A DNA stretch of 64,000 nt from Blastocatellia bacterium UBA7656 (GTDB taxonomy: Bacteria; Acidobacteriota; Blastocatellia; UBA7656), in contig DLHY01000166.1 of the NCBI GenBank assembly GCA_002483445.1, positions 50,422 to 114,421 of the forward strand, written 5' to 3'. Position numbers and translations under genes: made by a program. Of this stretch, positions 33,569-42,374 are shown one piece after another (within the stretch, counting starts at the first letter, position 1; the number at the start of each line of letters is the position of its first letter). The notes beneath the pieces are model-generated. The model was given only the letters and a program-made list of their open reading frames with translations, did not search any database and had not been told where the DNA came from.

Positions 33569-34171
33569 TCAATCCACATCCCATTTCTTCCCATAATCCA
33601 GAATCGGATAAGCGCGCCAGATTTTGGCGGCTGTCTCGTGTCCCACTCGCTCAAGAAACTCATCGGCGCTCGACCATGGCCAATCCTGCCATTTTTCAAC
33701 ATAGCCGTGTCGCACCGGATTGTGATGAATATAGTTGACGCTGGCCCAGAAATGGCGCTCGGATCTGATTTCACGGTCAAAGCAATTGTGCCAGACCTGT
33801 CTGCCTCTGTGCTGATCTTCGCCGTTCCATTCAAACGATGAGCGTCCGTGAAACTTTCCGATTTCGCATCTGAATTCTTTCAAGCGGTCTGTTTTAATAA
33901 GAATGTGGTAATGATTGGGCAATATACACCAGGCATAAACGGCTGTCGTGTGCTCGTTGCAAATTTCCAGGAGCGCCGTTTCGCATTGAGATATTCTTTC
34001 GTGGCTCTTTCCGATCACATTAGCATGTTCATAGCAGGCGGCAGAGATGATGAACTGTCGCTGGCCTTTAAAGTCCCAGTGCGGGGGCGAATGCAGAGGT
34101 CGGCGTTGTCGTCGGCGATACTCAACGACTTCCTTCTGCTGCTGTGGGGTCATCTTTCGATAATCGTACAT
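33569..34171 (-). mobile_element. REP-associated tyrosine transposase (RAYT, IS200-like)
   Basis: 200 residues of the Y1-transposase family. The HUH motif is in AWCILPNHYHILIKTD and the catalytic Tyr in SVNYIHHNPVRHGYVEKWQDWPWSS. RAYTs nick REP hairpins and move them as single-stranded DNA. The gene is flanked by two directly oriented 70-bp REP elements (33495-33564 and 34201-34270). The whole unit interrupts a type I restriction locus: hsdR sequence starts on one side and the DUF1016 gene is cut on the other. It looks intact. Confidence 0.92.
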
Positions 34172-34200
34172 TAGCGTTCACCACTGTGTTGAAATACGGT

Positions 34201-34270
34201 GTTCAGAGTACCAACTTTAGTTGGGGGGCTTGGATTTTCACCCCTGCCGACTGAAGTCGGTACTCTGAAC
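34201..34270. repeat. 70-bp REP element, copy 2
   Basis: The arms GTTCAGAGTACC and GGTACTCTGAAC enclose CCAACTTTAGTTGG and CCGACTGAAGTCGG. Compared with copy 1 the stems have compensatory changes. It overlaps the end of the DUF1016 reading frame. Confidence 0.85.
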
Positions 34271-34897
34271 TGGCAGATTCAAAAACTCCAGCACGAACGG
34301 GTCTTTGACGAAATCCTGCGGCGCGTACTTCTCGCCTTTCTCTCTTCCTCTCTCTAACATCTGCCGCTTCTGTTTCGACATCGCCGCGCGCTCGAAGAAG
34401 AAAGAATTAATCTGGCGTTCCAGTTCCCGCGTCGACCAGTTGCCCTCGGCTGCTTCGATTTCATAGAAAATGCGAGCATCCGGGTTTTCGACGCGCATCA
34501 GCAAACGGTAATGCGTCCAACTCGATTCGCTACGCAGTGCGTGGCGAATTTGGAAAGTCAGAAAGAACTGACGCATGTTTTTGATATTGGAGTATGTAAA
34601 CCCTTTCCCGAATTCCGCCGCCAATTTTACCGCGAGTGATTCAAGCAATTGCTCGCCGTACCCGGCTCGACGTTTTCCTTTCTGCTCCTGCTCGACGATT
34701 GCCTGCCCGATGAGCCAGTAAGCTTGCACCATTTCCGTGTTGATGCTGCGGGCCGCGCGCTGTCGCGCCTCATCCAGAATCTCGCGCACGCGATTGTAAA
34801 GACCACTGATTCGAAGCTGCGATTTGCTCGCGGCAATCGATTTGCCGCCTTTGACGAGCGCGGTTTTCTGAACTTTTCCCCGACGGGCTTTTTTCAT
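34238..34897 (-). pseudogene. DUF1016/YhcG-type protein, C-terminally truncated by the REP element
   Basis: 219 residues cover the DUF1016 N-terminal domain: INTEMVQAYWLIGQAIVEQE, YGEQLLESLAVKLAAEFGKG, FTYSNIKNMRQFFLTF and SWTHYRLLMRV. The family normally continues after KDPFVLEFLNLP into a PD-(D/E)xK nuclease domain of about 130 residues. Here the last ten residues (VQSTDFSRQG) are encoded by REP copy 2 and a stop follows. DUF1016 genes often sit in type I restriction loci. Loss of the nuclease domain makes activity unlikely, though a truncated product may be made. Confidence 0.75.
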
Positions 34898-34917
34898 AAA
34901 CGTCTCTTTGGCGAATC

Positions 34918-36463
34918 CTAAAGATTGAACCCAAGTCTCGCCAGATTCCTTTTGATTTCGTCTTCGAGTCTCGCGCTTTCGGTGAACTGCCCGGCGAGTT
35001 GCGCGGTCAATCGCTCCATCTTTTCGGCGAAGGCTTCGTCGTCTTCCTCTACCGCTTCCGCGCCGACGTAGCGCCCCGGTGTCAGCACGTAATCATGCTG
35101 TTTGATCTTTTCGAGATTCGCCGCGTAACAGAAACCCGGAATGTCTCGATAAGTTTCTTCGGTTTCGCCGTCCTGTCGCCATGCGTGATAGGTGTTCGCA
35201 ATACGGGCGATCTCTTCATCGTCGAAGACTCGAAGGACGCGGGTTTCCAGCCGTCCAAGTTTGCGGGCATCGATAAACAGAGTCTCGCCGCGACGATCAC
35301 GGCCATTGGTTCTTTTGTCACGGGTCAGAAACCAGACGCAGGCTGGAATTTGCGTGTTGAAGAAAAGCTGAGGCGGCAGCGCAACCATGCAATCGATGAC
35401 ATCGGCTTCGATCATCGCCTTGCGAATCGCGCCTTCGTTGTTCTGCGACGAAGACATCGAGCCGTTGGCCAATATGACGCCCGCCATGCCTGTCGGTTTG
35501 AGGTGATAGAGAATGTGCTGCAACCATGCGAAATTGGCGTTGCTCTGAGGCGGAGCGCCAAATTGCCAGCGCGGATCATCGGCCAGTTTTTCATTCCACC
35601 AGTCGGAGATATTGAAAGGCGGATTGGCCATGATGAAATCGGCGCGCAAGTCCGGGTGCTGATCGCGCAGGAAAGTATCAGCAGGCTCTTTGCCGAGATT
35701 GAAATCCATTCCGCGAATGGCCAGATTCATGGCAACCAATCGCCACGTTGTCGGGTTGCTTTCCTGCCCGTAGATCGAGATGTCGCCGAACCTGCCGCCA
35801 TGACTTTCGACGAACTTTTCCGACTGCACGAACATTCCGCCCGAACCGCAGCAGGGATCGTAAACCTTGCCTCTGTGCGGGGCGATCACTTCGACCAGCA
35901 CGCGAACGACCGAAGCGGGGGTGTAGAACTGTCCGCCCTTCTTGCCTTCGGCGCTGGCAAATTCGCCGAGGAAGTATTCATAAACCTGTCCGAGTACATC
36001 TTTCGCTTTATGTTCCCCATTGCCGAAACCGATTCTTGAAATCAAACCCACGAGTTCCCCCAGCCTGCTTGGTTCGAGGTGAGTGCGGGCGAATCGTTTG
36101 TCGAGAATTCCTTTCAATCGCGGTGAGCGCGTCATCGATGATCTTGCCGAGGTTCGCTTGCTTGGCCTGATCCCGGATGCGATCCCATCGTGCGGATTCT
36201 GGAACCCAAAAGACGTTAGCTTCAGTGTAGTAGTCACGTTCTTCGAGGTCAGAGACGCGCAGGAGTTCTTCTTCGATATAGTATTCATCGGCGGGATCGG
36301 CGAAACGTCGTTCGAATTCGGCGCGACGTTCGGCGAAAGCATCGGAAACGCATTTCAGGAAGATAAGGCCAAGCACGATATGCTTATACTCGGCAGCATC
36401 CATGTTGCTGCGGAGTTTATCGGCAGTAGCCCAAAGGGTCTTTTTCACTTCACCGTTGATCAT
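34918..36463 (-). pseudogene. hsdM: Type I restriction-modification methylase HsdM, frameshifted
   Basis: The start at 36463 gives MINGEVKKTLWATADKLRSN and normal N-terminal sequence to DALTAIERN. There the frame changes at about 36105-36125: LKGILDKRFARTHLE continues in another frame, and a few residues seem deleted. The second part carries motif I DPCCGSGGMF, motif IV NPPFNISDWW and the C-terminal region to LARLGFNL. The combined length, about 515 residues, fits HsdM. No hsdS is present and hsdR is a fragment, so the system is dead. Sequencing error could mimic the frameshift but not the loss of the other genes. Confidence 0.82.
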
Positions 36464-36932
36464 CTGGTCTTTATCCTGTTCTTATGCGGACGGAAAAGGC
36501 TCCTTCGGCCTTTTCGGTGCGTTGTGACTTGAGCTTCTTTCCCTGATCTCAGGGCGATCAAACCTAACATATTCAGACGGCCTATGCGTAGGAAAGTAAA
36601 GATAACGATTGCGGTGATGATAGGAAAGCCCTATCCACTTCATCGAAAAAACATTTTGCAAAACAAAGCCAATCAGGGCGCATCAACAGTTACATCCACA
36701 GCGACCGGAGCCGGCACATCCCGGCCCGCGCGGGTGGCCTGTAGCCGCTCGATTTCATGCGAGATTTTGAGCCTGCCTCGCTCAAGGCGCGATTCACAGC
36801 GAGTCATACAATCGGGTCGGGGTGGATACCTGCGACGTTTGAGGTCAGGCTTTGTGCTGGCCTGTTCTGGAGTGGCAGCTTCTCATAATGCCCGCCAGGT
36901 CTCAGTAAAAAACAAACAAATTATTTCTGAAA
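36464..36932. other. 469-bp stretch with one doubtful small gene
   Basis: The stretch between hsdM and queG has no clear gene except a possible 44-codon minus-strand frame. A forward frame of 122 codons (36584-36952) overlaps it and has no family likeness or ribosome site. Confidence 0.5.
36673..36807 (-). CDS. Possible small protein, 44 residues
   Basis: MTRCESRLERGRLK... continues as SHEIERLQATRAGRDVPAP and ends in VDVTVDAP. Codon use matches the GC-rich neighbours. There is no ribosome site and I know no homologue. It could be the tail of a lost gene. Confidence 0.25.
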   Translation of the reverse strand: MTRCESRLERGRLKISHEIERLQATRAGRDVPAPVAVDVTVDAP

Positions 36933-38066
36933 TTATGCCTCTCCAATTGTGAGCAGAAAAGCTTCTTCCCGAACTTGCGGATCGCAGTCTAACAGTGATT
37001 TTTCAATGAGTCGCGCAGCCTTTTGCGGGTCGAGTTGGGCAAGCGCCCATAGCGCGTGAGAGCGGATGAGCGGCTCCGGGTCGTGTGAGATGCGTTCGGC
37101 GAGCGCGGGCGCAGCGGTTGCCGCTTCGATATTAGCGGCGACGATGGCGGCATTGCGCAACAGCCCGCGACGTTTGGGGCGTGTAAGCGGAGTGCCTCGG
37201 AATCGAGCGCGAAACTCCTGGTCTGTCGCTATCGAAAGCAGTTCTACGAGGTCGAGCCTCTCCCCGACTCCGGCTTCGGGTCTGAGTTCAGGCCAGAGTG
37301 TATCTGAAGAGAATCGATTAAACGGGCAGACGGTCTGGCAGATATCGCAGCCGAAAATCCATTCGCCAAGCCCTCGGCGCAATTCGCGCGGGATAGCTCC
37401 CCGGTTTTCGATAGTAAGGTAAGAGATGCAACGCCGCGAATCGAGCGAGTAAGGCGCAGCAAAAGCGTTCGTCGGGCAGGCATCGAGGCAGCGATTACAT
37501 GTGCCGCAACTGATTTTTACCTGTCGGTCTTCAGCGGGCAGTTCCAGATCGATGAGAATCTCGGAGAGAAAAAACCATGACCCCCTCTGAGGCAAAAGCA
37601 GGTTGGTGTTCTTGCCGAAAAAGCCCAGTCCCGCGCGGGCGGCCAAGGCGCGTTCGAGCAGCGGGACCGCATCGACGAACGAGCGATGATGCAGCCTGCG
37701 TCCCGCAAGCTTTTCGATGCGGGCTGCGAGACGTTCGAGGCGCGGCCTTACGACCAGGTGATAGTCGCGTCCCCAGGCGTATCGCGCGATGCGGCCATAA
37801 CGGTTTTCGTGAGAGAATTCGGGCGCAGTCGCATAGTAGTTGATCGCCAGCGTGATTATAGACAGTGATGAAGGCACGAGCGCCGCCGGTCGCGCGTGCA
37901 GATGAGTCCTTCGCTGCATGTAATCCATGTCGGCGGCGAATCCGGCCTCGCGCCATTGACGAAAAGCTTCGTCATCACGCGCAAGCATATCGGCTGAAGT
38001 GATCCCGACGATCTCGAATCCGAGCGCGCGAGCTTCGCCTTTGATTTGAGCGATCAGACTGCTCAC
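36933..38066 (-). CDS. queG: Epoxyqueuosine reductase
   Basis: 377 residues from a GTG. It reduces epoxyqueuosine to queuosine in tRNA using cobalamin and two 4Fe-4S clusters. The N-terminal domain (GFEIVGITSADM, GRDYHLVVRPRLE, LGFFGKNTNLLLPQRGSWFFLSEI) is followed by the ferredoxin-like Cys motifs CGTCNRCLDACPTNAF and CDICQTVCPFN. The last 90 residues form HEAT-like repeats (AAPALAERISHDPEPLIRSHALWALAQLD). The length is usual for the family. Confidence 0.95.
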   Translation of the reverse strand: MSSLIAQIKGEARALGFEIVGITSADMLARDDEAFRQWREAGFAADMDYMQRRTHLHARPAALVPSSLSIITLAINYYATAPEFSHENRYGRIARYAWGRDYHLVVRPRLERLAARIEKLAGRRLHHRSFVDAVPLLERALAARAGLGFFGKNTNLLLPQRGSWFFLSEILIDLELPAEDRQVKISCGTCNRCLDACPTNAFAAPYSLDSRRCISYLTIENRGAIPRELRRGLGEWIFGCDICQTVCPFNRFSSDTLWPELRPEAGVGERLDLVELLSIATDQEFRARFRGTPLTRPKRRGLLRNAAIVAANIEAATAAPALAERISHDPEPLIRSHALWALAQLDPQKAARLIEKSLLDCDPQVREEAFLLTIGEA

Positions 38067-38120
38067 GGCGAAAGGCTAGAGGGTGTCTGTGAGCGGTGTC
38101 AATCAGGCGAGGGCGAAAAT

Positions 38121-38795
38121 TCATTCGCGCAAACTCCGGCCATTGGTTTTGGAATAATGCGAAGCGGAATGAGAGACAGGAATATCGGCAGGCAATCGAG
38201 GATCGGCCACAGGCTCGCAAGCTGTCAGGCGAAGCGGCACTTCGCCAGCCCAGACCGCAAGCGCGTAATCTTCTTCGTCATCGAGCGGCGGCCCCGTGCG
38301 CACTTTGGCGGAGACTTCTTCGAGCGGGAGTCTCAGCACGCTCGTCTGTTTAAGCTCGGACGGATTAGGGAGGCGCACTTCATCCCAGCGACCGGGAATG
38401 ACTTGTTCGGATATTGCCAGGAGGGCTTCGAGTCTTTCCTCTTCATCTTCGACAAGCGAGGCCGCGCCGAATATCATCACTGAGCGATAATTCATCGAGT
38501 GATGAAAAGCTGAGCGCGCAAGCACAAGCCCGTCGAGCAGCGTGACGGTCACGCATACTTCTATGCCGCGGGCGAGTGAGCGAAGCATACGGCTTGCGGC
38601 TGATCCGTGAATGTAGAGGTTGTCGCCCTTGCGCCCGTAGCCGGTGGGGACGACGAAGGGTCGCCCATCGACGATGAAACCCACGTGGCAGATGAACGAT
38701 TCATCGAGTATTCGGTAGACAGCCTCGCGGTCGAACACGCCGCGGTTGGGCAATCGTTTGAGCGTGGTTCGCTCGGTCGGCTCGAATCTCTCCAT
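38121..38795 (-). CDS. Pyridoxamine 5'-phosphate oxidase-related flavin-binding protein
   Basis: 224 residues of the split-barrel FMN-binding fold: CHVGFIVDGRPFVVPTGYGR, NLYIHGSAASRMLRSLARG and SAFHHSMNYRSVMIFGAA. GGGGAGGAATGA precedes the ATG. The family includes Nim-like and heme- or flavin-binding proteins, and the substrate cannot be told. It ends 54 bases before queG on the same strand and may share its transcript. Confidence 0.85.
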   Translation of the reverse strand: MERFEPTERTTLKRLPNRGVFDREAVYRILDESFICHVGFIVDGRPFVVPTGYGRKGDNLYIHGSAASRMLRSLARGIEVCVTVTLLDGLVLARSAFHHSMNYRSVMIFGAASLVEDEEERLEALLAISEQVIPGRWDEVRLPNPSELKQTSVLRLPLEEVSAKVRTGPPLDDEEDYALAVWAGEVPLRLTACEPVADPRLPADIPVSHSASHYSKTNGRSLRE

Positions 38796-38814
38796 TCATT
38801 CCTCCCCTGGCAAA

Positions 38815-38842
38815 CAGTTTTCAGTTTTCAGTTTTCAGTTTT
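38815..38842. repeat. Heptamer repeat CAGTTTT
   Basis: Four tandem CAGTTTT units lie just upstream of the flavin-binding-protein start. The same unit recurs at 42257-42287. Confidence 0.7.
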
Positions 38843-38989
38843 TCATCATTAACCAATCATCAGCATATTATTCATACAGGCTTTCAACAAGAGCCACTTT
38901 TTCGACGTGCGGCCAGTCCATTTTCAGCGCGCGATGGCCGGATCGATTTTATCCCTCACGCATCGTTCCCACCTCGTCATAAATTTCGC

Positions 38990-39036
38990 TTGACACTCGT
39001 CAGGTGGCCTTGTATAAGATTTATATAAATCTTATA
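38990..39036 (+). promoter_or_regulatory. Sigma-70 promoter with a 24-bp palindromic operator
   Basis: TTGACA (38990-38995), a 17-base spacer and TATAAG (39013-39018) make a near-consensus promoter. A perfect palindrome with half-site TATAAGATTTAT spans 39013-39036 and covers the -10 box. RHH repressors bind such sites, and the next gene encodes one. Confidence 0.7.
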
Positions 39037-39066
39037 TAGAGAGAAAAGAAAGCGCGTGGTGAGGAG

Positions 39067-39261
39067 ATGACTAAAACGAAGGTTAGGACATTTTCGGCGA
39101 TGGATCGGGATGTGGCGATGCTCGAAGCCGTGGCGCGCTATCACGGTCTGAACAAGAGCGCGACGATAACGAGTCTCGTGCGAAAGGAATTCTGGCGCAT
39201 ATTCCCCGCCGGAACCGGCTCGATCAAGCCGGATCGCGGGGCGAAGGTAGAGGAAAAATGA
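39067..39261 (+). CDS. Small ribbon-helix-helix (CopG-like) protein
   Basis: 64 residues: VRTFSAMDRDVAMLEAVARY, then HGLNKSATITSLVRKEFWRI, the beta-helix-turn-helix pattern of RHH DNA-binding proteins (NKSATI in the turn). GAGGAG touches the ATG; an internal ATG at 39100 is a weaker choice. The stop overlaps the nadA start by four bases. The upstream palindrome suggests autoregulation and thereby control of nadA. I infer that it is a repressor of NAD synthesis; no ligand domain is present. Confidence 0.7.
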   Translation: MTKTKVRTFSAMDRDVAMLEAVARYHGLNKSATITSLVRKEFWRIFPAGTGSIKPDRGAKVEEK

Positions 39262-40238
39262 GTACACAAATTATCAATCTCAACAACTGGCATCCGACCG
39301 ATGGTGAACGCAAGGCGCTTACGGATGAGATACGAGAGCTTGCCCTCCGGCGCAACGCGATAATACTGGCGCACAATTATCAGGCTTCGGACGTTCAGGA
39401 CGCGGCCCACTTCGTAGGCGACAGCCTGGGACTCGCTCTCGAAGCGCAGAAAACCGACGCCGATCTGATAGTCTTTTGCGGCGTTCACTTCATGGCCGAG
39501 TCGGCAAAGATTCTCAACCCGGAAAAGAAAGTGCTTCTGCCGAATCTCTCCGCCGGTTGTTCGCTTGCGGATTCGATCACGCCCGAAAGCCTGGAAGAAT
39601 GGATGAAACGATATCCCGGCTATACGGTCGTGACTTATGTGAACTCGACGGCGGACGTGAAAGCGATGAGCGATATATGCTGCACATCGGCTAATGCCGT
39701 AGCGGTCATACGCAGCCTGCCTGGGGATAAAATTCTCTTCACGCCCGACCGCAATCTTGGAAACTGGGTCAAAAAGCAGGTGCCTGAAAAAGACATCGTC
39801 GTTTATGACGGCGCGTGTCCGACTCACGATGTATTGCGAGGCTCGAACGTCATCAAAACCCGCGATGCCTTCCCCGATTCGGTGGTCATCGCTCACCCTG
39901 AATGTCGGGAAGACATAATCGCGCTGGCCGACGAGGTATGCTCGACGACTGCGATGCTCGGTCGGATAGCAAAATACCCGGACGTGAAAACATTCATCGT
40001 GGCTACTGAAAGCGGGATCATCCATCAGATGAAGAAGCGATACCCCGACCGCGAGTTCATCATGGCCGACGGCTGCATAGGATGCCGCCTGCACTGCCCT
40101 TACATGAAGATGATCACGCTTGCGGATGTGAAGCGGTCTCTCGTCGAAGACAAATTCGAAATCACCGTGGACGAAGACGTTATGCAGGACGCTCGCCGCG
40201 CGCTTGAGCGCATGATGGCAGTGCCGCGTGATAACTGA
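39258..40238 (+). CDS. nadA: Quinolinate synthase
   Basis: 326 residues. It condenses iminoaspartate with dihydroxyacetone phosphate to quinolinate in NAD synthesis and needs a 4Fe-4S cluster. Visible signatures are AIILAHNYQASDVQDAAHFV, VFCGVHFMAESAKILNP, AGCSLADSI, FTPDRNLGNWV, HPECREDI and the C-terminal DGCIGCRLHCPYMKM. The ATG overlaps the upstream RHH gene (ATGA). nadB and nadC are not in the window. Confidence 0.96.
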   Translation: MSTQIINLNNWHPTDGERKALTDEIRELALRRNAIILAHNYQASDVQDAAHFVGDSLGLALEAQKTDADLIVFCGVHFMAESAKILNPEKKVLLPNLSAGCSLADSITPESLEEWMKRYPGYTVVTYVNSTADVKAMSDICCTSANAVAVIRSLPGDKILFTPDRNLGNWVKKQVPEKDIVVYDGACPTHDVLRGSNVIKTRDAFPDSVVIAHPECREDIIALADEVCSTTAMLGRIAKYPDVKTFIVATESGIIHQMKKRYPDREFIMADGCIGCRLHCPYMKMITLADVKRSLVEDKFEITVDEDVMQDARRALERMMAVPRDN

Positions 40239-40323
40239 AGAGGTGAAGAGAGTGGGAGAATGGGGGAATGGGAGCGATGAATTTTCATCTCCCACTCCCC
40301 CACTCTCCCATTCCCCCACTCTC
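40237..40323. repeat. Heptamer repeat hairpin (GGGAATG family)
   Basis: Units such as GGGAGAATGGGGGAATGGGAG pair with the right arm CTCCCACTCCCCCACTCTCC. It begins at the nadA stop and may act as a terminator. Confidence 0.65.
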
Positions 40324-40421
40324 ATATCACAATCAGCGTGTTACAATAATCCAGACTTTTCAGAGGCGGCTCGGTTCTAATAGGCTATAGGGGTTCGATA
40401 AAGCAAGAATTGGAGTCTGAG

Positions 40422-41051
40422 ATGAGGAAGTTTTCCCTTTTCATTATCGTGATCGCGCTGGCGGCGACGGATTCGAGCGCGTTTGCCCAGCGCAGAGTAA
40501 ATCAGGGGCAGCGCAACCCGCGCATATTCAACCCGCAGCGCAATCAGCGGCCTTTCCCCGGCCCTCGCAAGAACCAGCCGCCGTTCGGGCCTGGGCAGAA
40601 GGTAAAAGCCCAGCAGATGTTGATGCAGGCCATCGGACTGACTGAGACGCAGCGGGTGCGGATGGCCGAGATTCGCCGCAGCAATGAGGACGATGTGATA
40701 TCGTCGGAACGCCGCTTTCGTCAGGCTCGCAATGCGTTAGACCGCACGATCATGAGCGAAGAGTATGACGAGAAGCTCATCAATCAGCGCATAGAGGAAT
40801 TCGTCGCCGCGCAGAGTGAAGCGACCCGTCAGCGGGCCAGAGTGCGCGCTCAACTCAGAAGCGTGCTGACGACCGAACAGATTCTCCGCTTCCGCGAGCT
40901 TGAGCGCGAATGGATGCAAAGACAGCGCGAGTTGAAAGAGCAGAAGCAGCAGGAGCGCGAGGAAAAAAACAGAGATGAACAGCAGGCTCTCTTTGGCGGC
41001 CCGGATGTTGAAGAAGCGGATTTCGTCACCTGGCTTCTGTTCGGCGTTTAG
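40422..41051 (+). CDS. Secreted Spy/CpxP-like (LTXXQ) protein
   Basis: 209 residues from the ATG at 40422, with TTGGAG seven bases upstream. A signal peptide (about 1-22, ends AFA-QR) and a Pro/Arg/Gln/Asn-rich region precede a helical part with QAIGLTETQRVRMAEIRRSN and LRSVLTTEQILRFREL, the two LTxxQ-like repeats of Spy/CpxP proteins. The tail is highly charged coiled coil. Such proteins are periplasmic chaperones or metal-stress sensors; the role here is not known. Confidence 0.75.
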   Translation: MRKFSLFIIVIALAATDSSAFAQRRVNQGQRNPRIFNPQRNQRPFPGPRKNQPPFGPGQKVKAQQMLMQAIGLTETQRVRMAEIRRSNEDDVISSERRFRQARNALDRTIMSEEYDEKLINQRIEEFVAAQSEATRQRARVRAQLRSVLTTEQILRFRELEREWMQRQRELKEQKQQEREEKNRDEQQALFGGPDVEEADFVTWLLFGV

Positions 41052-41152
41052 TCTGCGCTGATTTTTCAATCGAATTCCCGCCAAACTAGACAGACCCGGC
41101 GCTTGCCTATTACAATCTCAGTCTGAAATCTCAAACACAAGAGGAGAAATTG

Positions 41153-41365
41153 ATGGATCAGCAGCAAGAACAGGCTGTAGAGGAAACCACTTACCACGCG
41201 GTCGAGAAAGATGGAGTGGTGACAGCCATCTGGGAAATGCAGGGCCGCAAACATCTGCGCACGATTGATCCGCGCAGCGAAGAGGGACGACAGATTCTCG
41301 GCACCTACACGCTGGATGAAGCGCACGAGGGCCAGTCAGCACACTCTCAAACCAATCAGCAGTAA
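41153..41365 (+). CDS. Small hypothetical protein, 70 residues
   Basis: MDQQQEQAVEETTYHAVEKD is followed by GVVTAIWEMQGRKHLRTIDP and a polar tail. GAGGAG lies seven bases before the ATG. It is acidic and soluble with no signal. I do not recognise a family. Confidence 0.55.
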   Translation: MDQQQEQAVEETTYHAVEKDGVVTAIWEMQGRKHLRTIDPRSEEGRQILGTYTLDEAHEGQSAHSQTNQQ

Positions 41366-41370
41366 AAGAG

Positions 41371-41480
41371 TGATGAGTGATGAGTGATGAGTGATGAGAA
41401 AGCTTTGAACTTTATGAGCCAGGTCAAATAGGCATTTACAACGATGAGCGACATGTTTTCCTGCTCATCACTCATCACTT
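41371..41480. repeat. Heptamer repeat TGATGAG with distant complementary arm
   Basis: Four TGATGAG units (41371-41398) face CTCATCACTCATCACTTG (41464-41481), 65 bases away. It separates two convergent genes and may terminate both. Confidence 0.7.
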
Positions 41481-41481
41481 G

Positions 41482-42255
41482 TTAATGCGTCATCGCGTAG
41501 ATGATCACGTTTATCCCTACTTTGTAAGCTGCAAGTCCGTACTTGAGAGGATAGCCCGGATCATCGATCCATTCCCACGCATCGCCAAGATCGCAGTTGC
41601 GCGCGATGAATACCAGCACTTGCCCGCTCTTGTCTTCTATGCCCATGTAGTGCGGAACTATGCCGCCTTTTTCATGCGTTACTCCGCGACGCATCCACGA
41701 GCCTATGCCCGGAACCTGAACGACTTCATCGATGTCGAAGTAACAATGAAATAGCGTGTGATCGCGCGGCAAATCCTTTATCTCGTATTCGGGGAAAACT
41801 TTCTTCATCTGCTCTACGACGTTTTCCCATTCGTACTCGCCCCAGAAATCGTCCAGAAACAAAAAGCCCCCGCGCGACACATATTCGCGCAATCGCAGAG
41901 CCTCTTCATCTGACAATTCCAGATAGCCCGGCTCGACGAAATAAATCAGCGGATACTCGAACAGCTTTTCATCCATTATCGGGAGTTGACGCGGCTCGTC
42001 TGATATGTCGAGGTTCGTCCCCGCCCAATCCCTCACGCCCAGAATGAAATGATAATCCGCTTCAGGAAAATCAATTGCCCACGAGCCTCTGCGCCGCCCT
42101 CCGTAGTCCGCGCCGTAGATCGTCCTCACGAAAGTAAATTCGCCCGACCCTTTCTCCTCCCGCCCATAATGCGGAACTCCGCCCATCCTCGCCTGACCCC
42201 AGACGGTCGCGACAAGGATAAATACACACAGCCAGAGACAAGCTATTCGGAACAT
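41482..42255 (-). CDS. DUF4159 secreted protein
   Basis: 257 residues with a signal peptide (about 1-20). The DUF4159 pattern is seen in FTFVRTIYGADYGGRRRGSW, DFPEADYHFILGVRDW, PLIYFVEPGYLELSDEEALR, YVSRGGFLFLDDFWGEYEW and LPRDHTLFHCYFDI. The domain resembles glutamine-amidotransferase-like folds without a clear active site. Members are common near gliding or aerotolerance-type gene sets; no such genes are here. Function is unknown. Confidence 0.85.
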   Translation of the reverse strand: MFRIACLWLCVFILVATVWGQARMGGVPHYGREEKGSGEFTFVRTIYGADYGGRRRGSWAIDFPEADYHFILGVRDWAGTNLDISDEPRQLPIMDEKLFEYPLIYFVEPGYLELSDEEALRLREYVSRGGFLFLDDFWGEYEWENVVEQMKKVFPEYEIKDLPRDHTLFHCYFDIDEVVQVPGIGSWMRRGVTHEKGGIVPHYMGIEDKSGQVLVFIARNCDLGDAWEWIDDPGYPLKYGLAAYKVGINVIIYAMTH

Positions 42256-42256
42256 G

Positions 42257-42374
42257 TCAGTTTTCAGTTTTCAGTTTTCAGTTTTCAGCAGGGAACCCTG
42301 CAAGCGCAAATGTCTTCGAATTTCGAGGCGAGAGAGTTACTCCGCCATCGTAGAGCCGAAAACTGAAAACTCCC
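42257..42374. repeat. Heptamer repeat CAGTTTT with complementary arm
   Basis: Four CAGTTTT units (42258-42286) lie directly upstream of the DUF4159 start. CCGAAAACTGAAAACTCC (42356-42373) can pair with them. The same unit is at 38815. Confidence 0.65.

Noticed and set aside
34999..36039. 346-codon plus-strand frame
   Set aside because: Antisense to hsdM, whose methylase motifs are unmistakable on the other strand.
36584..36952. 122-codon plus-strand frame
   Set aside because: It overlaps the queG end, has no ribosome site, and its sequence has no family likeness.
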